Assembly (NCBI GenBank): GCA_904501755.1
Contig: CAJGBV010000028.1
Location: 1 to 18,606 of the forward strand
DNA length: 18,606 nt
Source: Clostridiaceae bacterium
GTDB taxonomy: Bacteria; Bacillota; Clostridia; Oscillospirales; Acutalibacteraceae
Direction of reading: 5' to 3'
Shown piece by piece: positions 6,544 to 14,346 of this stretch. Under the pieces are notes generated by a model. That model worked only from the letters and a program-made list of their open reading frames with translations, made no database searches and was not told the DNA's origin. The translations under genes and the position numbers were made by a program. Position 1 is the stretch's first letter; each line of letters starts with the position of its first letter.

Positions 6544-8408
6544 TCCAATTCTTTTTTTGTGCTGAGTTTTTTAAGATAAACCACGCTAAGAGGTGGCAGT
6601 TTAAGAGAAATACTGTTTTCATAGCCGTGCATTTCCAGGCTGTCACTTTTAACAGACGCATTACTCTTTTTAGTCTTTCCGCCGAATTCCTCCCAGTCAG
6701 AAGAAAATACCGTTTTATAGCTTCCCTTTTTAGGAACACCTATACGATAGTTTTCCCTTTCCACAGGCACAAAATTACAAACAACAATAATTTCGCTGTT
6801 ATCCTTTGCAATTCGTCTAAAGGATATAACACTCTGGCTGTAATCGTCATTTGAAATCCAGCTAAAGCCTTCCCAAGAATAATCTATTTCATAAAACGCA
6901 GGATTTTTAAGATAGAACTTATTAAGAGTTTTACTGTACTCCTGCATCTTTTTATGAGCCTCATAATCGGTTAAAAACCAGTCAAGCTGTTTTTTATAAT
7001 CCCATTCAATAAACTGTGCGAATTCCTGTCCCATAAAGAGATGCTTTTTGCCCGGATGTGCCATCATATAAGCATAAAAAGCACGAAGCCCCGCGAACTT
7101 CATATCATATTCACCCGGCATTTTATTTATCATAGAGCACTTTCCATGCACTACTTCGTCGTGTGATATAGGAAGTATAAAGTTTTCACTAAAAGCATAA
7201 AAGAAAGAAAATGTCAGATTATCATGATGATGCTTTCTGAAAAGTGGGTCAAGGGAGGTATATCTGAGCATATCGTTCATCCATCCCATATTCCACTTAA
7301 AGTTAAAGCCCAAACCGCCTTCATAAGCAGGCTTTGTAACCATAGGCCAGGCAGTTGATTCTTCTGCTATCATCATAACATTAGGATTAACAGTAAAGGC
7401 TGCGGTGTTTACCTGCCTTAAAAGCTCTACCGCCTCAAGATGTTCTCTTGAACCATAGGCATTAGGAAGCCATTCGCCGTCCCTTCTACCATAGTCAAGA
7501 TAAAGCATTGAAGCAACCGCATCAACCCTGAGTCCGTCAATGTGATATTCCTTAAGCCAATAACAAGCACTGCCTATAAGGAAGTTCATTACCTCTACCT
7601 TACCAAAGTCAAAAACCGCTGTTCCCCATTCCTTATGAAGACCCTTTCTTTCATCAGCATACTCATAAAGAGGTGTGCCGTCAAAACGGTAAAGGAAGGG
7701 TTCGTCCTTTGGGAAATGTGCAGGTACCCAGTCAAGAATAACACCAATTCCCGCATTATGCAGAATATCAATAAACTTCTTAAAATCCTCGGGAGTTCCG
7801 TAACGGGAGGTAGGAGCAAAATAACCGCTTACCTGATAACCCCAGGATCCATCAAAGGGATATTCTGTAACAGGCATCAGCTCAACATGAGTATATCCCA
7901 TTTTTTTCACATAATCGGAAAGAACACGTGCTATATCAACATAGTTAAGAGGTTTACCATCCTCACCTGTTTTAAAAGAGCCTAAATGAACCTCATATAC
8001 ATTTACGGGAGCATCATATATATTTTTATCTTCTGACGACTTAAGCCATTTACTGTCCTTCCATTTATAGCTATCAGAATAAACCTTTGAACAGGTACCG
8101 GGCGGTGTTTCGAAATGATGAGCGTAAGGGTCAGCCTTTAAAACAGTAGTATCACCCTTAGTTATAGCATACTTATAGTTATCATATACCTTTATACCGG
8201 GTATGGTTATTTCAAAGGTTCCCGTATCAGTGCGGGTCATAATGTTGGCATAACCGTTCCAGTTATTGAAATCACCTACCACAGACACAGCATCAGCATT
8301 AGGTGCCCATAGTCTGAATGTGGTGGCTTCCTCACTGTAGAATGAACCGAAATACTTATATGCGTCATATATTATTTCTCTGTAAAAACGGCTGTCATTT
8401 ACACTCAC
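6540..8408 (-). CDS. glgB: 1,4-alpha-glucan branching enzyme (GH13)
   Basis: 622 residues. It introduces alpha-1,6 branches into glycogen. A CBM48-type beta domain (about 24-100: FRLWAPNADAVSVVGDFNNW) precedes the GH13 barrel. The nucleophile is D296 in DGLRVDAVAS, the acid/base E349 in MIAEEST, and the third acid D417 in SHDEVVHGK; a C-terminal beta domain ends the chain. The start is GTG at 8408, with AAAGGAGAT eight bases upstream; the nearby ATG lies farther from that site. It is the first gene of the operon, with a promoter at 8448-8476. Confidence 0.97.
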   Translation of the reverse strand: MSVNDSRFYREIIYDAYKYFGSFYSEEATTFRLWAPNADAVSVVGDFNNWNGYANIMTRTDTGTFEITIPGIKVYDNYKYAITKGDTTVLKADPYAHHFETPPGTCSKVYSDSYKWKDSKWLKSSEDKNIYDAPVNVYEVHLGSFKTGEDGKPLNYVDIARVLSDYVKKMGYTHVELMPVTEYPFDGSWGYQVSGYFAPTSRYGTPEDFKKFIDILHNAGIGVILDWVPAHFPKDEPFLYRFDGTPLYEYADERKGLHKEWGTAVFDFGKVEVMNFLIGSACYWLKEYHIDGLRVDAVASMLYLDYGRRDGEWLPNAYGSREHLEAVELLRQVNTAAFTVNPNVMMIAEESTAWPMVTKPAYEGGLGFNFKWNMGWMNDMLRYTSLDPLFRKHHHDNLTFSFFYAFSENFILPISHDEVVHGKCSMINKMPGEYDMKFAGLRAFYAYMMAHPGKKHLFMGQEFAQFIEWDYKKQLDWFLTDYEAHKKMQEYSKTLNKFYLKNPAFYEIDYSWEGFSWISNDDYSQSVISFRRIAKDNSEIIVVCNFVPVERENYRIGVPKKGSYKTVFSSDWEEFGGKTKKSNASVKSDSLEMHGYENSISLKLPPLSVVYLKKLSTKKELE

Positions 8409-8447
8409 TCGGGTATCTCCTTTAACTGTTCTACTAATTACTTATTA

Positions 8448-8476
8448 ATCATAACAAACCTATTATAAAAATTCAA
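8448..8476 (-). promoter_or_regulatory. Promoter of the glgBCDA operon
   Basis: TTGAAT (8471-8476) and TATGAT (8448-8453) are 17 bases apart. The -35 box lies in one arm of the inverted repeat AAATTCA/TGAATTT (8469-8493, 11-base spacer), a possible operator. The rest of the 8409-8659 gap is AT-rich, with no other gene seen. Confidence 0.7.
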
Positions 8477-8600
8477 GTCATTTTCGTGAATTTTTAATTA
8501 AACTTACCTTATTATTCTACAATATATTATCAAATTTTCACAAATTTACCATTATTTTTTAATCAAAAGGCATAATTCCATAACGAGTTTTCTTTTAAAC

Positions 8601-8629
8601 TTGACTTAATATATTCGCAATGGTAAAAT
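8601..8629 (+). promoter_or_regulatory. Promoter of the GH130 gene
   Basis: TTGACT (8601-8606) and TAAAAT (8624-8629) are 17 bases apart. Transcription would begin near 8636, just ahead of the ribosome site GAGAGGAGAT. Confidence 0.8.
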
Positions 8630-8659
8630 AAAACAAACAAATATGAGAGGAGATACTCT

Positions 8660-9667
8660 ATGATTACTAAATTCAGAGGCGATGAATATATAATGCATCG
8701 CAACGAAAAAAATCCTATTATCACTAAAGCGGATTTTCCTCTTGAAACACACGCTGTTTTCAACTGTGGACAGACTATGTTTGAAGGAAAAACCCTTCTG
8801 CTTATTGCGGCTTTTTACAAAACGCCTGTAAATGATAGTTTATGCGGAATTCATGTTGCTACAAGTGATGACGGTGTTAATTTTGAAATAAATCCCGAGC
8901 CATTGTTCATAAAAGACAATTGGCATGGCGACTGTCCCGGTTCTTTTGATAACTGGGTAATTGACCCAAGAGTAACCAAAATTGACGATACATATTATAT
9001 TATCCGTCCGGGTCAGGTAAGAGGAAGCGGCCCCTGTGCTCTTCTCTACAAAACAAAAGATTTCAAAACTGCCGAGTTTGTAGACTGCGTTGCACTTCCT
9101 GCTAACCGTGTTCCCTGTCTTTTCCCAGAAAAAATAAACGGACTTTATGTGCGTATTGACAGACCTTATAATATACACTGCCCTGAGGAACCTGAATGTA
9201 TCCCTGATACAGATATTCTTAGAGCAAGTATGTGGCTGTCCTATTCTCCTGACCTTGTTTTTTGGGGACATCATCGTCCGCTTCTTTATCCTGAGAGTGT
9301 TACCTTCTCTAACTGGAAAATTGGACCTACTCCTCCAATTAAAACTAAAGATGGTTGGCTTGAAATCATTCATGGTGTATGGAAAGAAGACGGCGAATTC
9401 TGTTATTCTATCGGCGCTATGCTTTTAGACCTTGAAGATCCGTCAAAGATAATCGGTCTGCTTGACCGTTGGATTTTAACCCCAACCGAGCCCTTTGAAA
9501 CCGATGGCAGAGTTGCTAATGTTGTTTTCCCCTGTGGTGCAATAGCAGAGGAGGAAAAAGACGAAATCAGAATTTACTATGGTGCTGCCGATGAACATAT
9601 CGGTCTTGCTAAGGGAAAACTGAGCGAGCTTATTGAGGCTATTAAAAACTGCCCTGCTCCATACTAA
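8660..9667 (+). CDS. GH130 family glycoside phosphorylase (beta-mannoside type)
   Basis: 335 residues, no signal peptide, so cytoplasmic. The five-bladed propeller family signature is visible: NPIITKADFP near the start, the catalytic aspartate in DPRVTKIDD (D102), FPEKINGLYVRIDRP (R165, R168), SYSPDL, and IKTKDGWLEIIHG (K228, H238). The Arg/Lys/His set fits the phosphate-binding residues of GH130 phosphorylases rather than hydrolases. The expected reaction is phosphorolysis of a beta-mannosyl disaccharide to mannose-1-phosphate; the exact acceptor (glucose, mannose, GlcNAc) cannot be read. ATG at 8660 follows GAGAGGAGAT by a normal distance. It is divergent from the glycogen operon, so sugar phosphate released here could feed central metabolism and storage (inference). 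Confidence 0.88.
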   Translation: MITKFRGDEYIMHRNEKNPIITKADFPLETHAVFNCGQTMFEGKTLLLIAAFYKTPVNDSLCGIHVATSDDGVNFEINPEPLFIKDNWHGDCPGSFDNWVIDPRVTKIDDTYYIIRPGQVRGSGPCALLYKTKDFKTAEFVDCVALPANRVPCLFPEKINGLYVRIDRPYNIHCPEEPECIPDTDILRASMWLSYSPDLVFWGHHRPLLYPESVTFSNWKIGPTPPIKTKDGWLEIIHGVWKEDGEFCYSIGAMLLDLEDPSKIIGLLDRWILTPTEPFETDGRVANVVFPCGAIAEEEKDEIRIYYGAADEHIGLAKGKLSELIEAIKNCPAPY

Positions 9668-9674
9668 ATAAACT

Positions 9675-9710
9675 AAGACCTCGATGTTCAAAACATCGAG
9701 GTCTTTTTAT
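9675..9710 (+). terminator. Terminator after the GH130 gene
   Basis: AAGACCTCGATGTT pairs with AACATCGAGGTCTT (14 bp) around loop CAA, followed by TTTAT. It sits between convergent genes, so it may also stop the transporter transcript, although the T-run on the minus side is poor. Confidence 0.85.
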
Positions 9711-9723
9711 ATCTAATTACATA

Positions 9724-11016
9724 TTATGCGTTTTTCTTTTTGAAACAGCTTAACATACTTACAAGAGATATAAGCACACAGAAGAGTGCGACAGAAATAA
9801 AGAGAACATTCCATTTTCCGTCACCGAGAATAAAGCCGTATACCATAGACTGAATTGCAGCACCCATGTATGCAGCAAAATCAAGTATACCTGCAGCAGT
9901 ACTGGAAAATACACGACCGCCAACATCAGCTGCAAATGCCCATACTATTCCGTTAATAGCATAAATGAAGAAACCTGCCAAGAAAAGAAGTATCATCATC
10001 AGCACGAACTGAAAACCAACAGGTTCTAAAACAGAAAAACCGAAGATACACGCAGCAGCAGCTATTCCACTTACCACACTTGCAAGAAGTCGGTTATTCG
10101 GGCAGAACTTATCTGTAAGAGTAGGTACAAGCAGTGTACCTATTCCCATACCAATAGGAAGAATGGTAGAACTAAGTAAACTTGCAACACTGGAAAGACC
10201 CATTTCATCCTTAAAATACTTAGGTATCCAGGTAGCAAGACCGTATCTTGCAACACCTGAAGCAAATACAACAAATATCCAAACAAGAAATGTTTTATTT
10301 GTAAACAGATGTATAAATGGATAAAGCGCACCCTTAGATTTTGCAATTTCAGCCATTTCTACTTCCTTTTCAGCCTTTGTGTCATCTTCCTCTTTATACT
10401 CAGGTAGACCAACAGCCTTAGGCCCTGCTTTAGCAAAAATAGCATATACAACCAACATAACAACAGGAACAACAGCAGGTAGGAAAAAAGCCGAACGCCA
10501 ATTGTTATCAAACAGAGTAAAGGCAAGAGCTACCATCAAAGAAGCAATAACCTGTCCAAAGCCTGAAAAAGCATTGGCAAAGCCTGTTGCAAAACCTCTT
10601 TTATCTCCCGGCCACCACGCAGTAAGAGAAGCTACACCGGGCGACCACGCCATAGACTGAAAATAACCATTAAGTCCCCATAAAATAACCATTACCACAA
10701 ACGAACTCTGAAAGCCCATAATAATATTGGTTACTGCAGATAAAAGCACCGATAGAATTATAAAACGACGGATACCAAAAATTTCACCAAGTCTACCGTT
10801 AACAAGGTGTCCAATTCCGTAAGTCCAGAAAAGTGTACTGGTTATAATACCAATCTGAGCCTCGGAAAAGTCCATTTCTACCTGTGCATTACCAAGATTA
10901 AGTCTTGTACAGTAATGGGCACAGTAGAGCAAAGAAAACAGAATAAGATATAGCCATGAATTAGCTTTAAACTTCTTATACTGCTCTTTATTATAGCCGT
11001 ATTTAAATTTTTCCAT
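9724..11016 (-). CDS. MFS transporter, OPA (organophosphate:phosphate antiporter) type
   Basis: 430 residues with about 12 hydrophobic segments. The region YCTRLNLGNAQVEM through FWTYGIGHLVNGRLGEIFG, and the stretch GLNGYFQSMAWSPGVA with WWPGDKRG, resemble the GlpT/UhpT/UhpC family, which exchanges sugar phosphates or glycerol phosphate for phosphate. The substrate cannot be read from sequence. A charged cytoplasmic loop (EYKEEDDTKAEKEVE) lies between the two six-helix halves. The ATG at 11016 is chosen because AAGAGGAAT lies just upstream; the ATG 12 codons earlier has no such site. It has its own promoter (11055-11082), and no clear terminator separates it from the sigma-TIR gene upstream. 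Confidence 0.85.
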   Translation of the reverse strand: MEKFKYGYNKEQYKKFKANSWLYLILFSLLYCAHYCTRLNLGNAQVEMDFSEAQIGIITSTLFWTYGIGHLVNGRLGEIFGIRRFIILSVLLSAVTNIIMGFQSSFVVMVILWGLNGYFQSMAWSPGVASLTAWWPGDKRGFATGFANAFSGFGQVIASLMVALAFTLFDNNWRSAFFLPAVVPVVMLVVYAIFAKAGPKAVGLPEYKEEDDTKAEKEVEMAEIAKSKGALYPFIHLFTNKTFLVWIFVVFASGVARYGLATWIPKYFKDEMGLSSVASLLSSTILPIGMGIGTLLVPTLTDKFCPNNRLLASVVSGIAAAACIFGFSVLEPVGFQFVLMMILLFLAGFFIYAINGIVWAFAADVGGRVFSSTAAGILDFAAYMGAAIQSMVYGFILGDGKWNVLFISVALFCVLISLVSMLSCFKKKNA

Positions 11017-11054
11017 ATTATTCCTCTTTTCCTGAAAAACAATTTTATGCAATT

Positions 11055-11082
11055 ATTATACCACATATATACATTTTTTCAA
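11055..11082 (-). promoter_or_regulatory. Promoter of the MFS transporter
   Basis: TTGAAA (11077-11082), a 16-base spacer and TATAAT (11055-11060), with an extended -10 TGG directly before it. Confidence 0.7.
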
Positions 11083-11123
11083 GTTTTTTGTAAATATTGC
11101 CGTTTGTTAAATGTGTCAATAAA

Positions 11124-13382
11124 TTAATTGTTTGAAATATAGTTGAGCAGTATATTTTTATAATCGTCAATTTTAAGTATTTCACACCTACGGTAATCGA
11201 TTGGCAGAACCGCTTTATTGCTACTGACAATTTCATCATATACATCATTTGTCGCAACAATAAGGAAATTAGAATCCGGTTTTCTTCCTTCGTCTATTTC
11301 AGACTGGAAAACCTCCATTTCCAAAGCCACCCAATAACTTTCAAGATAGGATAAATCAGATATAACAACCACAAAATGCTTAGATTTATCAAGTGCCTGC
11401 ATTATAACTTTACGATACTTGGATTCCCCTATTTCAGGAAGAGAATTCCTGTCAAAGAAAGGCTCTTTCAAATTTTCTCTAAGAAACTCGTACATTTCTA
11501 AAGCAATATCATAGTCATCACTTTTATGGCTTAAAAACACATCATAATTTCCCGATTTACCGGAAGTAATACCCAGCAAAGTTTTTATACCATTTTCGGT
11601 TTTTTCCGATGCTACACTTTCTTCATCAGTTTTGTCAAGCTTGTATTTAAGCTCTGCAATTCTGTCAATACACTCGGCACAAATTTCCTTTGCCCCTACT
11701 ACATCACAATAATTTTTAAGTCTTTCATAGCTGGTAATAAGACATTTAAGGAAATCCCTTGCAGGTTGCTTTTCACTGATAATATCAAAAATTTTGTTAC
11801 CCTCTCTTGTAAAGGACGCTACCGCACGAAGAAGTTCTTCGTCTTTTGTAAGAGATTCGCTTTCTTGTGTTTTTTCAGATGTCTTTTCACGGCGTTTATA
11901 AATATAATGCTCTGTAGCCAGTATAAACTGCATTTGTGAATCCGAAAACTTTTCGGTATCACCACTCAGCAACTCATTATATCTGCTAACATAATTTTCC
12001 TGCTTTAATGCATATTCTTCCTCGGGAAACGCAGATACAATACCATCGCTTACATCACCTCCTGTAATAGCATCTGCACAATCATAACTTATTTCTCGCT
12101 CAAGATATATAAGACGGATTGCAACAGCAGTAAAATATAAATCTCCGTCCTTTAAAGCGCTTAATTCATGCAGTTTTGAAACACAGGAAATCGCCTTAAG
12201 CTTTTTATGGGCAAGTTCTCTTGCCTTAGGCGAGTAGGTGAAATCATACAGCTCTGACATTTTTTCAAGGTAAGTGATAAGGGTAAAATAATTTTCTGCA
12301 TCATCATTGCCTTGTATTTTAATGCAATGCTTTTGGATTATTTCACAAAGTACCTGAGTAGCATTAAAGTTAAGCCCTGCACTTATGTATTCAGAAAGCT
12401 TTGAGAAAAGGACATTATCGGTATCCTTCTCATTTACAACTAAGCTTATTCTGTCAGCGGCATATGTAATATCCTTGTCTTGTGCGTCGTTTATTACAAT
12501 ACGCTGATAAATGGCAAGAAAAAGGTTTATATCCGACTTAACCTTAACGATTTCAGAGGAAAGGTAAATAGGTATTACCAACTTAGAACGGTTTCTGGCT
12601 GTTTCCAAAGCATAAAATAATTCATTTTTAAAGCTTTTAGAATTAATAGAAGCCTCACTGATAAGCGGAATAAAAATTCTCGAAGCTGAAATTTCCTGAG
12701 CTACATCAAATCCCTGCGCACTCTTAACCGAAACATTTCTCTCCCTTAGTAAAGAAGTTAATTCTTTTGCAACCTGCGCATCCTTTTGGCAGTAGCTAAT
12801 GTAAACGTCGTAAATTTTTCTTTCATTGCCTCTCATTTCAGCTTCAAACAAATCTTTAGCCGATTTAAGATACTCTGTTACTTTTTCTTTGGTTATACTA
12901 AGTTCTTCTGCTATCTTTTTCTCGCTTTTTCCGTCAAGATAATACATAGTAACAACAAATCTTTGTTCTTCAGGCAAACTCTCAAGAACCTTTTTCACTA
13001 CTTCCTTATCCGAGATTCTGTCAAGAGCTTTATGGGGAATTAAATCAACATTCTCTTCTTCAATAGTATCAAATACCGTATTACCGTCAGCATCGGGTTC
13101 TACGAGAACCTCTTTTTTATTTTTAAAATATCTGGTGCATTGATGATATACAATCTGCTTTGCCCAGGCAAGAAAAGACGCAGGCTGTTTGAGGGTTTTA
13201 ATATCCTTGAAAATGCTTATAAAAGCCTCCTGAATAATGTCCTCTGCAACATCCTCACTCTTAACTATTTTTAAGGCAAAGTAATAAATTTCAGAATAGC
13301 ACTCCTCGAACAACTCACCTAAAGCGATTTCATCGCCCTGCTGAGCCTTTATTACAAGATTGATTATCTTATCCCTATCCAT
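11124..13382 (-). CDS. ECF sigma factor fused to two TIR domains
   Basis: 752 residues in one open frame. Residues 1-90 match ECF sigma region 2 (GELFEECYSEIYYFALKIV, EDVAEDIIQEAF, SFLAWAKQIVYHQCTRYF). Residues 125-183 match region 4 (LESLPEEQRFVVTMYYLDG, then helix-turn-helix KKIAEELSITKEKVTEYLKS). A first TIR-like domain spans about 189-315, opening YDVYISYCQKD, with a candidate catalytic E254 in SFKNEL. Residues 320-605 are mainly helical and charged, with no family recognised. A canonical TIR domain spans 612-750: YDVFLSHKSDD, FFDRNSLPEIGE, FVVVISDLSYL, and W684/E688 in the position of the catalytic glutamate of NAD-cleaving TIRs. There is no membrane segment and no neighbouring anti-sigma gene. 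It has its own promoter; the ATG at 13382 follows GAGGG. Likely role: a stress or infection sensor that redirects RNA polymerase (inference). Confidence 0.9.
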   Translation of the reverse strand: MDRDKIINLVIKAQQGDEIALGELFEECYSEIYYFALKIVKSEDVAEDIIQEAFISIFKDIKTLKQPASFLAWAKQIVYHQCTRYFKNKKEVLVEPDADGNTVFDTIEEENVDLIPHKALDRISDKEVVKKVLESLPEEQRFVVTMYYLDGKSEKKIAEELSITKEKVTEYLKSAKDLFEAEMRGNERKIYDVYISYCQKDAQVAKELTSLLRERNVSVKSAQGFDVAQEISASRIFIPLISEASINSKSFKNELFYALETARNRSKLVIPIYLSSEIVKVKSDINLFLAIYQRIVINDAQDKDITYAADRISLVVNEKDTDNVLFSKLSEYISAGLNFNATQVLCEIIQKHCIKIQGNDDAENYFTLITYLEKMSELYDFTYSPKARELAHKKLKAISCVSKLHELSALKDGDLYFTAVAIRLIYLEREISYDCADAITGGDVSDGIVSAFPEEEYALKQENYVSRYNELLSGDTEKFSDSQMQFILATEHYIYKRREKTSEKTQESESLTKDEELLRAVASFTREGNKIFDIISEKQPARDFLKCLITSYERLKNYCDVVGAKEICAECIDRIAELKYKLDKTDEESVASEKTENGIKTLLGITSGKSGNYDVFLSHKSDDYDIALEMYEFLRENLKEPFFDRNSLPEIGESKYRKVIMQALDKSKHFVVVISDLSYLESYWVALEMEVFQSEIDEGRKPDSNFLIVATNDVYDEIVSSNKAVLPIDYRRCEILKIDDYKNILLNYISNN

Positions 13383-13408
13383 ACTAATCCCTCATACACT
13401 TTTTTTAT

Positions 13409-13437
13409 ATTATAGCACATTTACATTCAGTTGTATA
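13409..13437 (-). promoter_or_regulatory. Promoter of the sigma-TIR gene
   Basis: TATAAT (13409-13414) with an extended -10 TGC and a weak -35 TATACA (13432-13437) at 17 bases. The good -10 and poor -35 suggest housekeeping sigma use with an extended -10, or help from an activator. Confidence 0.6.
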
Positions 13438-13469
13438 TAAAAAACAGCAAACATAACCTGTTTGCTGTT
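13435..13469 (-). terminator. Minus-strand terminator upstream of the sigma-TIR promoter
   Basis: AACAGCAAACA pairs perfectly with TGTTTGCTGTT (11 bp) around a 5-base loop, followed by TTTTATAT on the minus strand. No minus-strand gene ends nearby, because the HD gene has its own terminator at 13817-13852. It may be left from a lost gene or act as an insulator. It overlaps the first codons of the plus-strand fragment. Confidence 0.65.
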
Positions 13470-13797
13470 AAAATTCAGTGTGTCAAAAGAAGCATTGCCA
13501 CAAATAAGAATGCTATTAGAAGGAAGAAATCATAAACCAGATACCTCAAACAGCCTTGTATTCTTCAACCACAACGGCAAAAAGGTACTTGCTTATTGGG
13601 TAGCCGTGCCTATAGAAGACGAACTCATTGAAGGCAGTTGCTTCTTCCCATTAGACCCAACAAATAAAATAGAAAATCCCGTTTGTATCGATATACTCAC
13701 AGGCGAGGTATGGGAAAGAGAATCAAATGCAGAAGCCTATCCGTTAAAAGAATATCCTATGATACTATGCGAAAAGGATGCCTATGAATTTGAATAA
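13441..13797 (+). pseudogene. C-terminal remnant of a glycoside hydrolase
   Basis: An open frame of about 118 codons with no ATG or ribosome site near its 5' end; the first ATG, at 13513, also lacks one. The protein reads like the C-terminal beta-sandwich tail of clan-A glycosidases: KVLAYWVAVP, then NPVCIDILTGEVWE, then YPLKEYPMILCEKDAYEF. No N-terminal catalytic barrel is present upstream, where the sigma-TIR promoter and an oppositely directed terminator sit. It is read as a truncated relic left by rearrangement. The match to a glycosidase tail comes from motif memory and has not been checked by a search. A short expressed protein cannot be excluded, since a good terminator follows. Confidence 0.55.
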
Positions 13798-13816
13798 CCT
13801 CTGCAATCTATATAAC

Positions 13817-13852
13817 AAAAATGCCCTTCTGCTTCAGCAGAAGGGCATTTTT
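13817..13852. terminator. Bidirectional terminator
   Basis: AAAAATGCCCTTCTGC pairs with GCAGAAGGGCATTTTT (16 bp) around loop TTCA. T-runs are present on both strands, as expected between the plus-strand fragment ending at 13797 and the minus-strand HD gene ending at 13858. Confidence 0.9.
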
Positions 13853-13857
13853 CTTTA

Positions 13858-14286
13858 TCAGGAATTAAGCAATTTAATAGCTTTAAGATATTTTTCTCTG
13901 CGCGCTGTTGACTCTTCGTCAACAACTTCCAATCTGCTTAAATCGGAATTGTGTATCATATCCGCAAGCTTAACAGCTTTAGCAACAGGATTATCCTTGA
14001 TTTTAAGCACATAATCCATATAATCAACGCTCAGGTCGTGGGTTAGTAAAGCCAGTGCATCCATAGATTTCTTAGAAAATCCCATATTTCTGAGTTCATC
14101 AAGTGTATACTCGGTATCCTCTACAACGTCGTGCAAAAGAGCTGCAATCGTCGTATCCTCATCCTTCATCTGTTCTGCTAAATGAATGGGATGGTAAACA
14201 TATGGCACTCCGCTTTTATCTTTTTGGTCCTTATGAGCCTCAAAGCAAAGCTTCATCGCTTTTTTAGTAGCTTCTGTATAAATCAT
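13858..14286 (-). CDS. HD-domain small alarmone hydrolase (RelA/SpoT HD type)
   Basis: 142 residues, a single HD domain of the kind found in the N-terminal half of SpoT and in the small hydrolase MESH1. The metal and catalytic set is visible: H32 in YHPIHLA, H52/D53 in LLHDVVEDT with E56/D57, and D109 in KLADMIHNSD; the substrate loop QKDKSGVPY precedes it. There is no synthetase or TGS domain. The probable reaction is removal of the 3' pyrophosphate from (p)ppGpp, but related nucleotides are possible. GAGGTGAG gives a clear start at 14286. It has its own promoter and ends at a bidirectional terminator. Confidence 0.85.
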   Translation of the reverse strand: MIYTEATKKAMKLCFEAHKDQKDKSGVPYVYHPIHLAEQMKDEDTTIAALLHDVVEDTEYTLDELRNMGFSKKSMDALALLTHDLSVDYMDYVLKIKDNPVAKAVKLADMIHNSDLSRLEVVDEESTARREKYLKAIKLLNS

Positions 14287-14303
14287 ACTCTCACCTCTTT
14301 TTC

Positions 14304-14331
14304 ATTTTAACATATTGCAAATAAAATACAA
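14304..14331 (-). promoter_or_regulatory. Promoter of the HD hydrolase gene
   Basis: TAAAAT (14304-14309) with an extended -10 TGT, and a weak -35 TTGTAT (14326-14331) at 16 bases. Confidence 0.5.
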
Positions 14332-14346
14332 AGCATTTTTTAGTTA

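Noticed and set aside
8840..9373. Minus-strand open frame inside the GH130 gene
   Set aside because: Antisense shadow of a well-supported family member.
11091..11119. TTGACA just after the sigma-TIR stop codon as a second promoter for the transporter
   Set aside because: The -10 at the right distance is TATTTA, a poor match; the promoter at 11055-11082 is far better.
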